From [Phialemoniopsis] sp. UDSM-2020 (taxonomy: Eukaryota; Ascomycota; Sordariomycetes; Thyridiales; Thyridiaceae): DNA of 64,000 nucleotides. Below, piece after piece: positions 32,262-43,465 of the stretch. The position numbers and the translations under genes are program-made. The stretch lies in assembly GCA_018873225.1 (NCBI GenBank), contig JAEILZ010000002.1:6200001-6264000 (forward strand). The letters run 5' to 3'. Within the stretch, counting starts at the first letter, position 1. Each line of letters starts with the position of its first letter. Below the pieces are notes generated by a model. That model was not told where the DNA came from, ran no database searches, and saw nothing but the letters and a program-made list of their open reading frames with translations.

Positions 32262-34115
32262 ATGCGTTTCTCGACTTTTGTGTCGGGCCTCCTGGCCACT
32301 GTCGGCCTGGTGGCCGCCAGCCCCGTCGTCGTTGAATCCCGGGCTGTTGACGGCAAGCTCGAGTTCCTTCGCGACCAGCCCCTGCTGACGTTCAAGTACT
32401 CGACGTCCGCTGCCAAGGCAAAGAACTGGATTGGTATCTACCCTGCCTCCGGCGGCGGTCCGGATCAGGAGCAGAAGGTGGACGCTTCCATCACCTGGGC
32501 CTACGCTCCCAATGCCGATAGCACTGTCAAGGTTGCGACTACTGGACTCACCGCCGGCAAGCAGTACAAGGCCTACTACCTTGCTGACGATGGATACAAG
32601 TGGCTCGCCGAGCCTGTGACATTCTACATGCCCACCGAGCCGCGTCCCTTGGACGGCAAGTTCGAGCTGCTGCCTGACCAGCCCCTTTTGACGTTCAAGT
32701 ACTCGATTCCCACAGCCAACTCCAAGAACTGGATCGGTATCTATCCCGCCTCTGGCGGTGGCCCGGATCAGGAGAAGCAGGTGGACGCGTCCCTCACCTG
32801 GGCCTACACCCCCAAGACCGATGGCACCGTTCAGATCTCGGCGTCTTCCCTGACAGGTGGCCAGCAGTACAAGGCCTACTTCCTTGCCAACGATGGCTAC
32901 AAGTGGCTTGCTGAGCCCTTTACGTTCTTTATGCCTTCGCCAGATGTTCCGTTCGAGTTCATCGTCACCAAGTTCACTCTCAAGAACGCCCGTGTCGGTG
33001 ACGACTTCAGCGCCAGCATTGCGGGTCTCCTGAATGGTGTCTCGGACCCGTCCACCGTGAGCTACGAGAAGGTCTCTGGTGACGCTTGGGTTCAGGTATC
33101 CGCCGCTGGTGGTGTTATCTCTGGCAAGCCCACCGCAGCTGGTAAGATCCAGGTCGCCGTCAAGGCTACTTTGGCCGGAAAGGGATCAAGTACTCTGGTT
33201 GTCACCATCCCTATTCGCCGCGCCGATCAGGAGCTCGTCTCTTCGCTCAACGTCCTGACTTACAATCTGTGGCACGGTGGCTCTCAGGTCAATGACTATC
33301 ACCGCAAGCAGGTCCAATTCCTGGCTGAGGGCAATTTTGACATCATTGGCTTCCAAGAGTCCACTGGAGACCATGCCACCCGTCTGGCCAAGGCTCTTGG
33401 CTGGCACGTCTATCAGGGCCAGGACGTCGGCACTATTAGCCGTTACCCCATTGTCGAGACCTACACCATCCCCGGCAGCTACAGCCTGGGTGTGCGCATC
33501 GCCCTCGACGGTGACAAGCAGCAGGTCAACGTCTGGAATCAGCATCTGGGCTACGACCCGTACGGCCCTTACGATTTCTGCTTCTCCAAGATGACCGTGG
33601 AGCAGACCATGGCCCGCGAGGCCCAGTCTGGGCGCACTCCCCAGATCAAGAAGACGGTGGAGCTCATGAAGGACAACCTGGCCAACGCCGACAAGGTCCC
33701 CGTCATCCTCCTCGGGGACTTCAACGCGCCGTCTCACCTCGACTACACCGAGGCCACCCGTGAGCGCAACTGCGGCTACGCCAACGTTCCCTGGCCCACG
33801 TCGGTCGAGCCTACCAACGCCGGCATGATCGACTCTTACCGTGTTGTCCACCCGGACCCGCTCGCTGTCCCCGGCATCACCTGGTCACCAATCTATCTGG
33901 ACAACAACGGCAGAAAGGAGCCGCTTGACCGCATCGACTTCATCTACCACAAGGGCAAGATGACCATTGTCGACTCCAACACCATCGTCGTCGGCAATCC
34001 CACCCCGGAGCCCAACCACAAGAACAACGAGTGGACTTCCGATCACGCCAGCGTCCACACCGTGTTCCAGCTCCCCGTTGCCGGTGGTCAGCCTTGCAAG
34101 TCCCGCTCGCTCTGA
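32262..34115 (+). CDS. secreted endonuclease/exonuclease/phosphatase protein with tandem N-terminal modules
   Basis: Single exon of 617 aa with a signal peptide (1-20, cleavage near A-A-S-P). Residues about 29-128 and 129-225 are two very similar modules, each with D-G-K-x-E, D-Q-P-L-L-T-F-K-Y-S, K-N-W-I-G-I-Y-P-A-S-G-G-G-P-D-Q-E, W-A-Y and Y-K-A-Y-x-L-A-x-D-G-Y-K-W-L-A-E-P. The W-I-G-I-Y pattern resembles SKICH-like beta-sandwiches and the N-domain of plant purple acid phosphatases. Next comes an Ig-like He_PIG-type module (G-G-V-I-S-G-K-P-T-A-A-G). The catalytic EEP domain (about 327-605) has T-Y-N-L-W-H, I-I-G-F-Q-E-S, L-L-G-D-F-N-A-P, I-D-F-I-Y and the final S-D-H, so the metal and catalytic residues look intact. 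It probably cleaves phosphodiesters or phosphomonoesters outside the cell: nuclease, sphingomyelinase-like or inositol phosphatase are all possible. Confidence 0.93.
   Translation: MRFSTFVSGLLATVGLVAASPVVVESRAVDGKLEFLRDQPLLTFKYSTSAAKAKNWIGIYPASGGGPDQEQKVDASITWAYAPNADSTVKVATTGLTAGKQYKAYYLADDGYKWLAEPVTFYMPTEPRPLDGKFELLPDQPLLTFKYSIPTANSKNWIGIYPASGGGPDQEKQVDASLTWAYTPKTDGTVQISASSLTGGQQYKAYFLANDGYKWLAEPFTFFMPSPDVPFEFIVTKFTLKNARVGDDFSASIAGLLNGVSDPSTVSYEKVSGDAWVQVSAAGGVISGKPTAAGKIQVAVKATLAGKGSSTLVVTIPIRRADQELVSSLNVLTYNLWHGGSQVNDYHRKQVQFLAEGNFDIIGFQESTGDHATRLAKALGWHVYQGQDVGTISRYPIVETYTIPGSYSLGVRIALDGDKQQVNVWNQHLGYDPYGPYDFCFSKMTVEQTMAREAQSGRTPQIKKTVELMKDNLANADKVPVILLGDFNAPSHLDYTEATRERNCGYANVPWPTSVEPTNAGMIDSYRVVHPDPLAVPGITWSPIYLDNNGRKEPLDRIDFIYHKGKMTIVDSNTIVVGNPTPEPNHKNNEWTSDHASVHTVFQLPVAGGQPCKSRSL
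32346..32933 (+). repeat. tandem duplicated coding module (~294 nt x2)
   Basis: Two adjacent in-frame copies of an approximately 98-codon module in the EEP gene. Long runs are identical at the protein level (for example around N-W-I-G-I-Y-P-A-S-G-G-G-P-D-Q-E) and highly similar in DNA, which suggests a fairly recent or gene-converted duplication. Confidence 0.85.
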
Positions 34116-36147
34116 CTGATCGGATTTCAAATGTTATTCCTTTGTCTCTGCTTGCACGGATGACAGCGCAGTTTAGGCATTGTATCTAGCTTGGGCCTAC
34201 TCGAGATTCTGCAGTTAGCAAGATCAAATAAATAACAGTACTATAGGCAAGCTCAGTCTTCGTTCTCGCAGCCTTAAGTGATCCTCCTGCATGCGGTGCC
34301 CGTTACAAGATACCAGGGATTAGAAAGCTGGGGAGTTGTGCAGATAATGATCAGCTTGTCTAAGCCTTGCAAGGTGGGTTCATACACGTAATGTGATAAG
34401 GCGTTAGTCCCGCAAAACATACCTTAACGCTAAACTCGAATGTCCAGCAATGTGACTGGCATCCGGCTTTGTCATACCTGTCAGCTACATGACATACTGA
34501 GAGTGAAGTCGCTCTTGGTCAGACGAGACGATTACATTTGCAGCCACCACAAAAGTCATACAGATAAAGCCACAAGAAACAAAATGGTATTCAATGCCTC
34601 TCAAAATATGTATGTCTCTTAGCAAAGCCAACATGCACGTGAACTTGGCATATATTGAATGATGCGAGTCCCGTGTCTTCAACATCTGCTCCCATAGTCT
34701 TCTGGACGATGATCTTGAACTCCGAGGGCTTCTACGCTTTGCTTCATGCAACCCTTCGTCGAATACTCACCTAGGTAGCTTAACATGCTTGCTCTGTGGC
34801 GGGCGGGTCATGAACCTGCCCATGGGTGACCTAGGTAGTGTGACCCGAATCATACTCTTCGAGTGACTGTTTCACAACGCCATGTTGAGAATGTTCAGAC
34901 GGAGATCCAAGGCGATGTGTGTGAATATAGAGTCCGGGACAGGATGCATTTCGCAGTTACTCTTCCGAGTGGCCACGAAATTGATATTCTGGGGTGCGAA
35001 CACATGATACAATCTCTACAGACTTTTGAACGAGGAAGAAGCGACCAGGTACGAAGCACGGAGCAGATGAATCAGTATTCCGCTGAAGAGGGATAGATCG
35101 GCACTCCTCGTAGGGCGCGCTTAGTTTGCGTCCAGGGACAGGGAAACCCTGCTCGGTGCATTCTAGGCTTGGGGAATGATCGTCCGCAATTCAGCCCTCT
35201 TTCCGGTATGGCCGGGTCCTTCGCTCTCTTTTAGTTGTGCCATGATGGAAAATTGTGTGTCAGCTAGCCGGGCCTTTTCCATTTGATGGGATTTGGTCGG
35301 CTTGGCTGCAGGGGTCCGTCGTTTAGAAACTCTGCTGTGCCGCAGGGAAGAACGGTATTCTTCCGACCAGGGGGAAATTGGACTGCAACCCCCACGTACT
35401 TCGTATGTCTTTCAATGTTCTCCTGCATTAGACAACACGAAGGAATCGAAACGAAATCCTTGCCCACGTGTTGTCCGCGAGGTCCGAGTATTCAAGGCAA
35501 GGTCAATAGCCTTTGTCCTTCTGCACTGACAGAGACAAACATCATTCTCGTTTTCTCAACCTATCACGAAGCCGTGAAAGATAAGATCTTAGCCCAAAGC
35601 TGTTTCAAATCAAGCCACCAGTCAGCATTTGGGCTTCTGACCCATGTCCTTTCGTAAGCATCCCTGCCCTACCTACTGTCCCGGTTTGGAAAAGGTGAAA
35701 AGAGATTTTGCCTCGTTTGCAGCCATCCGGCGTCTGACACTTCTGGATCGAGCCTAGTCTCGCCCTACGCCGGACTGGATATCCACCTTCAGGGGATGAT
35801 CACCCACCTGCCATGCCTGTCAATCCGGCTCAAACAAACCGTCCGGACTCCTTCTGGAGCTGCACAGACATGGTTCTGCACCGGCAGTCTCTGCAACATG
35901 GGTTGAAAATAAGATATGATCGACAGGCGAGAAAGGGGTCTGTGTCCCGGACTGAAAGAAGAAGGAAGATGATTGAAAAAGGTTGGCCCTCGCCTGGCCC
36001 CACGGCTCCTCTTCTTCCCCAGATTTTCTCCTCACTCTGGTCTTTGTCTCTCTGTCTCTGTCGAGAGCAAGCCAAGGCATCACGAAGAGGAGAGAATGGC
36101 ATCTTAGTGCGCAGGACGTACCAAGTGCTCCCCGAGGAGTCGCAGAA
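34116..36147. other. intergenic
   Basis: A 2-kb stretch with no gene I can support. Open frames overlap on opposite strands without domains. The last 300 nt are the Pth11-like gene's leader, with a CT-rich tract near 36010-36060. Confidence 0.5.
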
Positions 36148-37667
36148 ATGGCAGGCCGCACGTCTTCGGGTGATCTTAGTCACCTCTTCGACAACCTCGA
36201 CGACCCAGAGCCCTTGGTCAACAGACGAGAGACAATCCTCGGCGTCTCCATTACTTTCTTGGTCAGTCTGGGCGCGTACACATGTACTTCAAGACAGCTA
36301 TTATGACACCAGAGTGATTCAACGGACATGCACTGACAGGCTACTTTGTTTGAAGATCATTTCGTGCGCATGCGTCGTGACTCGCCTGTACACACGTCTA
36401 TGGGTCGTGCGTTCGCCCGGGTGGGATGACTTGCTCATTGTGCTCTATCTCGTAAGTCATTCATCATGGCCGGAAGACGGATGTGAAACTGATATCAACC
36501 GCAGTTGTTCACCATTGTCGGCACTGGCGCCATCTGTCTCGGTAGGCCCTTGATGTCGCTCACCCATATCAGCTTTGTCCATTAACAACCTTTGCTTCAC
36601 AGCCACCGACTACGGCATGGGCAAGCACTTCGCTCTCTTACACCCGGATACGATCCGAGCCTACATCGCTGTACGTTGTGCCCACCTTTTCCATGTGATT
36701 TCAAGTGCGAGGTTACTGATTAACAGCTGCATAGGTGTTCTACGTTGGCAATGCCGCCTACATAACCTGCACAGCGCTCATTAAACTCTCGCTTCTCTTC
36801 CAGTACCTACGGGTCTACAGTCGCGGCACCATCATGTATCGCCTCTGCGTCGGCCTGCTCGTCTTCACTGGGCTCTGGGGTGCCGCTTACACCTTCATGG
36901 CCTGGTTCCCGTGCTTCCCAGTCAAAGACCTGTGGCTTGCACCACCCAATGCTAAGTGCTACGCCTTTGGATCACCGAACTCGCAGATCTTCACGGCAAC
37001 ATACGAGAGCCATACTGGCGTCAACATGGTCCTGGATGTCCTGGTGTTGGCAGCTCCAGTTCCCTTGTATTTTGATAAACACACCCCACAGAAGACGCGG
37101 AGGGGTCTTCTGGCTTTGTTGTTCATGGGTTGTCTGTAAGTGTGATCGCCCCCTCAACGCCGACAACTCGTTTGCGTACTCATAATCAACGTACGAAGTG
37201 TCAATGTCTTCTCCGTCTGGCGCCTAGCCACCATTGTCGAGCACAAGGCCGCCACTTACCCGATCCGAGATCCTACCTGGTACGGCCCCATCAGCATCCT
37301 GCTGGCCATTCTCGAAGTCGACGCCGCCAGCATCTGCGCCAGCGTACCCGTGTTCTGGCCCGCCATCAGCAACCACTTTGGCCGAATCTTTGTCACCCAG
37401 GAGATCAACATCACCCACGAGGACCGATACGAGCTGACGACGACGCCGAGTCACGGAGTGGGGCCCATGGACGGCATGCACAGCCGCACGGGAAGCGAGA
37501 CGGAGCTGTCTTCGGGGATCGTGGGATCCAAGAGCAAGGAGATGCATTACAAGGATGGCTTCGTCATATCGTTAGTTGATCCGCTCCGACAGGCGACGTC
37601 GGGGACCGTGGAGTCGCGAGTACAGAGCGAAGGGACCGAGGACAAACGAAAATGGTTCAGAGTCTAG
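36148..37667 (+). CDS. Pth11-like rhodopsin-domain membrane receptor
   Basis: Six exons: 36148-36261, 36356-36451, 36505-36541, 36603-36670, 36735-37135 and 37199-37667. The introns are 94, 53, 61, 64 and 63 nt and the protein is 394 aa. Seven membrane segments are spread over the exons. The family features are R-L-Y-T-R-x-W-V-V-R-S-P-G-W-D-D in exon 2, D-Y-G-M-G-K-H in exon 4, C-T-A-L-I-K-L-S-L-L-F-Q-Y-L-R in exon 5, and V-N-M-V-L-D-V-L-V-L-A-A-P-V-P before the sixth helix. The C-terminus is a soluble S/T/E-rich tail of about 100 residues. There is no CFEM domain at the N-terminus. The Magnaporthe founder Pth11 is involved in surface sensing; most paralogues are uncharacterised. Exon phases all agree. 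Confidence 0.9.
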
Positions 37668-37779
37668 GCAGAGTTATCGCAACAAAAGTTTCACGTGGTT
37701 CATGTCAATACATGCTCGATCTCAGCAGAGGGGAATGCCTAAACTTTGGCAGCTCTAAATCCAACCTGAGCATGCCGTG

Positions 37780-38145
37780 CTACGATATTGAAAGGACGCT
37801 GACGCACATGCTAAGACCGCAAAACAGCTGCAGCCCCAAGTAGTTTCCGCCCACCTTGCCGACAATAGCCCCTGCAATTGGTGATCCCGTTAGGACTCCA
37901 AGGGGCTGGAGCAGGTATGCTGTTCCAGTTCGCGTGCCAATCTCCCGGATATCGGAGATCTGAGCGATGCAGGGCGCTCCGATGGAGACCTAGCCACCAG
38001 ACGTGAACCCGAAGACGGCTCCGTAGACTACAATGGCTGCCGATCCTCTTCCCGGGATCCAAAGGCCTAGTGTGAATATTGCCGACAGAGCCGTGATGAT
38101 TATCATAGTGTTGTAGCGCCTGACCACGTCGGCGTCCGTGTTCAC
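37780..38145 (-). pseudogene. relic of an MCT-like MFS transporter
   Basis: Minus-strand translation gives a recognisable piece of a monocarboxylate-transporter-like MFS protein: D-V-V-R-R-Y-N-T-M-I-I-I-T-A-L-S-A-I, L-G-L-W-I-P, V-F-G-F-T-S-G-G, then an in-frame TAG at about 37990, and in the same frame V-S-I-G-A-P-C-I-A-Q-I-S, I-R-E-I-G-T-R-T-G-T, L-T-G-S-P-I-A-G-A-I-V-G and N-Y-L-G-L-Q-L-F. This covers roughly the second half of the transporter (helices 8-11). The first half and the C-terminus are absent, and the expected G in the R-Y-N loop is R. I read it as a decayed fragment rather than a gene; a splice across the TAG cannot be excluded. Confidence 0.8.
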
Positions 38146-38532
38146 TGCGGTGCTACTTTTAAGTGGACACAAGTCTATGTTTGCTCAGCACCCAGACCCA
38201 CGACAGAGGCTATATGGCGATAGAGTAGATGTGTCAGGATTGGGAGTATTTCTTGGGCGGTCGACTTTCTTTTGCTTCTTCAGTTGGTGGGTTGAGTCGT
38301 TTTGTAACTCAAGTTGATCTTTAAAACTGCTTAAAGTAAGATATTGAAAGAGCATTTGCCCTAAGAATTCGTTCGTCTCCACCTACCAAATCCCAATGGT
38401 TTGCAATATTGAGAACGAATCACGAGTGAAGCGTGTAAGCCACAGAGCGCAAGTAGTGTAGCAAGTTTGAGTTGGCACAGTCAGACCATAACTAGAAATC
38501 GATTTGTTCTGCAGTATGAAGTTACCCTATGT
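38146..38532. other. intergenic
   Basis: Between the transporter relic and the HET gene's 3' end. No gene recognised. Confidence 0.45.
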
Positions 38533-41060
38533 TCACGCCAAGTTGATCCACTGCAAGTTTCCATTAAAGGCGTCGTCGCCGATGGTAGTGAGCCCGACTC
38601 GCTCCCAGCAGTCTCCCTTCTGCTTGACCACAAGGACAACCCATTCTACCGGCTCCCATTCAACCGGCCTAGTATTTGCGGACGGATCACCAGAATCTAC
38701 GAAACGACGCCCCTTCCCGACAGCAACCAACTTGTACTTATCAGGATCGTCGAGTAGCTGTCCGGACAAGACCCGTGAATCTAACAGGGCTGGCGCCTCG
38801 CCCATCCCGTCTGAAAAGCAAGCCTTTATGCATGGAAAATCATACCTAGTAACATGTTTCCTGGCTACAAAGCTATTTCCGGACTTTAGCAGTACGTCCA
38901 TAACAAAGGTGAACAGTGTCAAAACGATAGAATCTTTCGGTATGCTGGGCCTATCGGGGATCCCGCTGGCTTGGTCTTCGAATTCTGAAAGCAAACCAAC
39001 AAATCTGCCATCACCATCGGCGCTAAATTTGAACGATCTTTTCATTACCAAGTATCCATTCTTAGGCAGAAACGTTACTAATCGCATGTTCTTTAGCTTC
39101 GGAGGAGAGATAGGGAGAGGAAGCACATACCTGGCCAAAACACCCAACTGTCATCGCGGTTGTGACTTGCTGAGGCTGAAAAACTAATACGCCGCTCACT
39201 CGTTAGATCTCTCTCCACAAGGTATTCTACAGGACCATTCCAGCCAGACCAAGCCCAACTGGGAAACTGCGAATATCGTTTTATGGCGGAATCACCGGTT
39301 GCTGGTATATGTCTTCGGTGGAGGAGGACGTCCAAGCCGGAAGTCCACAGTAGAGCCATTTCCAGATGGCTACCCAACAGGCCATGAAACTCGACATCTC
39401 GCCCTAGTGTGCTTTCCGTGCCAAACCTGTTCAGAATACCCATGAATGCCTCGACGGCGTCGGTGGAGTAGGTCAGTCGACGTTTCGTATACTCGCGAAC
39501 GAGGGAGGAGTATTCGCTGAATATGGCGGCGAAATTTGGTGATATTGGAGGTGTAGAATGACCAGAGTTAATTACAGATTCGTTTTCGGATGTCTGAGGA
39601 CCGTCATTGTGCAATCTAAGCCGCTGGCAGATAACCTTCGCCTCGGATCGTAGACCACATGTCGGACGCTTGGTCCACATATCGTGCCACGATGATAGAC
39701 TGTCGTAGGCGGTCCGGGTAACCCTCGTTTCCAACACGTAACTTTCCCTCCATTCGCTGAAACGCCCATTCCTAAAGCCCTGGTAGTATTCGACCGCTGG
39801 TAATTTGTACTGGCGAGAGTGGTGTTGGCATGAATAGAACACCTCATCCGGGGAGAAGAATAAACAGCAAGCCGAGAGAAGATCCTCCTGTAAAGTCCAG
39901 GCACGAGTGTTCCAGGGCGATGACGACAATATGTTCGCCAGATCGGGGGTTGCCATTGCTAATCTTAGCACGCCGCGGTTTGTTGGGATGTGATGTGCCG
40001 ACTCTGCAGTTCTCGTGGCCCTGCGGAGCCCAGGCAGTGGGCTCTCGGCATTATCTCCTCCTGCCGCTACTACTGTGAAGGATGCACCCTCGTAGACCAA
40101 ATGCATCTTCTTAATCAGAACCTGCTTTTCAAGGGCATCATCTTGACGAATGCAAAGCATATCAGCCCATAGATATCTCCGACCCAGGGATCTAACCAGC
40201 TCGACGGCGTCACGAATAGTGACTGGTAGTCGATCGAGACACAGGCGTTGACTTTGGAAAGGTCTGGTCAGATCCGCCACGTCTTCGAAGAATCTATTCC
40301 ACCACCCGGTGGGATCGACAGCCTTTCGTCTTGTTACAGAGTCACCCCATACATATGAGAGCGCAATGTAATCAATGAGCTGAGCCGGTTCCACAAGGCA
40401 CAAATCGAGTACGTCGATGACACGAAATTTCCCGGTTCTGCGGAGCTGTGACTGCGACGCAGCTCTGTCTTTCCGATGGCCGTGGTGTACGCAGCACTCC
40501 TTAATCCAGCCTTGAATAAGAGAGATATTAATCACTTCCGGGATGAGACGTCTCTGCAGAACTTGAGCCCAGTCTTCTTCAAGATCGACTTGGAATGAGC
40601 TGAATTCTCTAGTGGGCACCTTGTCTAAGTTGCAGAGAGTGTAGAGTGCGTTGGATCGATAGCTACGATGGTGCTTGTCTGGGATCCAGTCGGTTCCCAG
40701 GGCTGGTCTGAAGCGAAAATACCTCGAGCGTTTGAGCGGTAAAGTCTCGAGGGGCCGGTCTTTCAAATGTTGCGGGCTATCAGAGTGTGCCCAGAAGTTT
40801 GTCTTGATCCAGAAGTTGATGTATGTGCAGCTGTCGAAGTTTACCATATCTGCGGCCCATTCCCTCCAGTAGGTGTTGACGGCCTTAACGACAAGGCTAC
40901 ATAATGGACACGTCTTGTTTTGGGAGATGGACGACAGTGTGCCGAGCGGGAAGGATTTGATATCGGGTTCAAACAAAACATGCAAATCCACTTTAGAGCA
41001 TTGAGAGCAGAGAGCATCAACTCGCGACGCATCGGTCCCCAGTGATCTGCCGATCGTCAT
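38533..41060 (-). CDS. heterokaryon incompatibility (HET) domain protein
   Basis: Two exons (41060-39131, 39077-38533) with a 53-nt intron, GTATGT donor and GATTAG acceptor; 824 aa. An N-terminal Cys cluster (C-S-Q-C, C-P-L-C) is usual for these proteins. The HET domain starts at Y-I-A-L-S-Y-V-W-G-D (about residue 232) and continues with L-P-V-T-I-R-D-A-V, R-Y-L-W-A-D-M-L-C-I-R-Q-D-D, M-H-L-V-Y-E-G-A-S-F-T-V-V-A-A and P-W-N-T-R-A-W-T-L-Q-E. The C-terminal region has P-S-W-A-W-S-G-W and is otherwise unassigned. HET proteins trigger cell death after fusion of incompatible hyphae, and most paralogues have no known partner. Both exons appear intact with no stop or frameshift. Confidence 0.93.
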
Positions 41061-41633
41061 GGTTTATGAGTCTTTTGCAAACGATATCGCAGATCTATGT
41101 CCCTGAGCGAAGTGAGTAGGAGACTTTGGCGGAGGAACTGACAGAGCTGAGGTGCGAGTTGAGAGCAATGCTCTTTTCGGCTTGACGGAGGTTCAGCTCT
41201 ATCAACAAGATCTGTGTATCAACGAGATGGGCCGACGTTGGAGAAACAGAGGTCCAGAAATGAGAAGAGCACTTTCAGCTTCTCCCGCGGGGTTCACAGA
41301 AAGGTGAACTGCTGCGGGGCTTCGGATCCTTAGTCATCCAGGTCTTGATTCGGATGACCATTGTTCGCGCGGGTGCCTTGAGCCATGTAGGCTGCGCCCA
41401 TGAGCGATAATGCCTTGTCGGGCGCCTACTCGTCGACTTTGTTGGATGTTGTCAAGCCCACTTTTCAACCTCCCTTTTGGGGCACCATAGTCATAGTCAG
41501 TTCTGCGCTACTGTACCATCAACTCAGGTAATGTGCTCCGCATTTGCCTGCCATCCCTACACAAGCCTTGTCAGTCAATCAAAAGTCTTTGGCTATCATG
41601 GAACTGTAAGTGAATGAATTTAAAGGTCTGTGT
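41061..41633. other. intergenic
   Basis: HET upstream region and F-box gene 3' end. No gene recognised. Confidence 0.5.
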
Positions 41634-42782
41634 CTAGTCACTGTCTAGTCCATCTCTTTCAAGGATACTCTGCCAGCTTTCAGACTTCACAATACTATCC
41701 TCCCAATCCTCCCTGTCTCTCCCATTCTCAGGCCATAGCCCCAAGGCAGCCCTCCTCTCAGCATCCCATAGATACGAACCCAGCTTGTACTCTGGTTTCC
41801 ACTCCAATACCTGCATCAAGCGACCACGGTAACGACGTGGCGGCTCGGATGGCCAGCCTCGAGGTTCTTCAAGCAGATCTGCATCATTCTCAAGTTGTGT
41901 GGAAGCCGGGCGGCTCCCAGCCGCTGTCCAGACTGGGTATCTCAGGCGAATGTCCACACTGATGAAGTTGAAATCATCGTGTATCATGCTTTCGTCAATT
42001 GCCCCGGTTCGGAGGTCTTCTCTCACTAAAGCAGACAAGGCTCCCATTATTGTGAGGTTCCAATGCTGGACGTTTCCCGTCTTGTATAATCTTGCCGGTA
42101 CGGCATCCGCAGCGAGTTCTTTGGTCTGGATTGGGATGACTTCGTCCTCTTCAAAACCGTCACGCTCCATGAAACCCAAACATACCCCGGCGTACGCAAC
42201 CCAGAGAGCAAAGTTAGTGCGCTGCTGCTCAGCCCTCGAAGGATACTTTAAGGCCACTTCCCGAGAAATTTTGAGTCCTTCCAATCGTAGGCAAGTCTGA
42301 AGGCATTGGTTCAAGACTGCCAAAGTGGTCTCTTCAGTCTTACTAGCTAGACACACCAGTTTCCTGGCTAGAGCAGGTGGGGTGTCCCGACTGAATCCCG
42401 CCTGGGCCTCGAACAACTCCGGCATGGTGCCTGACGGATCTGTGCTAGTGCAACGGATTGTCCTGCAGCGAACGCCGACCAACAACGATATCACTGAGGC
42501 AATCGGCTCTGGTAGTTGGAGAAGGTGGGCTCGGGCAATCCCGTGCACGTTTTCGCTGAACAAGGTCCAATGTGCTTTTGAAGCGCGTGACAAGTTCCAA
42601 AGTGAGGTCCAGTCCGGACAAGATTTCAGAATGTGGACGAGTAGCTCCGGAGGCAATTTCTCGTACGGGTTGATGCCTGTCGGTGCTTCAGCACTATGTT
42701 GCATCATGACTGGATGCTGGGGCTCGAAATGAGTACTCATGATGATGATGAAAGTCGTCGGATCCTGGCTTGTTATGGTCAT
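41634..42782 (-). CDS. F-box-like domain protein
   Basis: Single exon of 382 aa. Residues about 38-80 read Y-E-K-L-P-P-E-L-L-V-H-I-L-K-S-C-P-D-W and S-L-W-N-L-S-R-A-S-K-A-H-W, a good F-box match: L-P-x-E-L at the start and a Leu-rich second helix. The rest is helical with no recognisable substrate domain, and it ends in a W/D/E-rich segment. Fungal genomes carry many such F-box proteins, expected to be SCF ubiquitin-ligase adaptors binding Skp1. The target is unknown. An in-frame ATG 15 residues in (near 42740) is an alternative start. It is divergent from the small UIM-like gene. Confidence 0.75.
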   Translation of the reverse strand: MTITSQDPTTFIIIMSTHFEPQHPVMMQHSAEAPTGINPYEKLPPELLVHILKSCPDWTSLWNLSRASKAHWTLFSENVHGIARAHLLQLPEPIASVISLLVGVRCRTIRCTSTDPSGTMPELFEAQAGFSRDTPPALARKLVCLASKTEETTLAVLNQCLQTCLRLEGLKISREVALKYPSRAEQQRTNFALWVAYAGVCLGFMERDGFEEDEVIPIQTKELAADAVPARLYKTGNVQHWNLTIMGALSALVREDLRTGAIDESMIHDDFNFISVDIRLRYPVWTAAGSRPASTQLENDADLLEEPRGWPSEPPRRYRGRLMQVLEWKPEYKLGSYLWDAERRAALGLWPENGRDREDWEDSIVKSESWQSILERDGLDSD

Positions 42783-43465
42783 GGACGTGATGAAAAGAAG
42801 TAAAAGCAGGCATGAGAAAAACGAGGAGGGGCGTTGGTTTAATTGTTGGTGATTGTGGGTTAGGCAACTACATTTCGATGTTGTAGCAAATCACCTTGAG
42901 CCAACACGAAGCCACATATGCGGGTGATGTGTGTTTGAACCTCACCACCAACAGTATACGCCAAAAGCGCCGTTGGTCCTCATTCTATCCCTTACCGGGG
43001 TCTACTATTTTCGTAAATGCCGGGCAATTGAGACCAAATGAAGCCAGATCGAACCTGAAGGTGTAAATCGATTGAAAGTTGAGATAACAAGAGCATCGAT
43101 TATCTACTAATAAGTTCACTGCGTACTCCAAATGCGACCCTGACACAAGCATGCTTCGCAGGGACCTAACGTTCTCCGAGGAAGAGCATAGTAACATCAT
43201 CCTAGCCTCCGTGTCTATGTGAGTCTAGTTGGCCGGAATGGACCAAACTTGCTCAATAATTTGAGCGGCTCGTGTCGCCACGCCCGAGCCAATATTGGTA
43301 GTTCCGTGGTGCGTTATGCTGCCAGGCATTCACACATGGCCAGAACGCTGTGGCTTGGGAGGCACTGCCACAAAGGTCTTTTCATAAGTATTTCACAGAC
43401 GAGAAGCTCCTCAGAGCCTGTCACATTCCCGATCTCGCCGGAAACATTCAACAGCGGTTGTCATT
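42783..43465. other. divergent promoter region
   Basis: Between the F-box-like gene (minus) and the UIM-like gene (plus). No gene recognised. Confidence 0.45.

Noticed and set aside
33186..33851. 221-aa minus-strand open frame
   Set aside because: Antisense shadow of the EEP catalytic domain.
35813..36553. 246-aa plus-strand open frame
   Set aside because: Wrong frame across the leader and first exons of the Pth11-like gene; runs through its introns.
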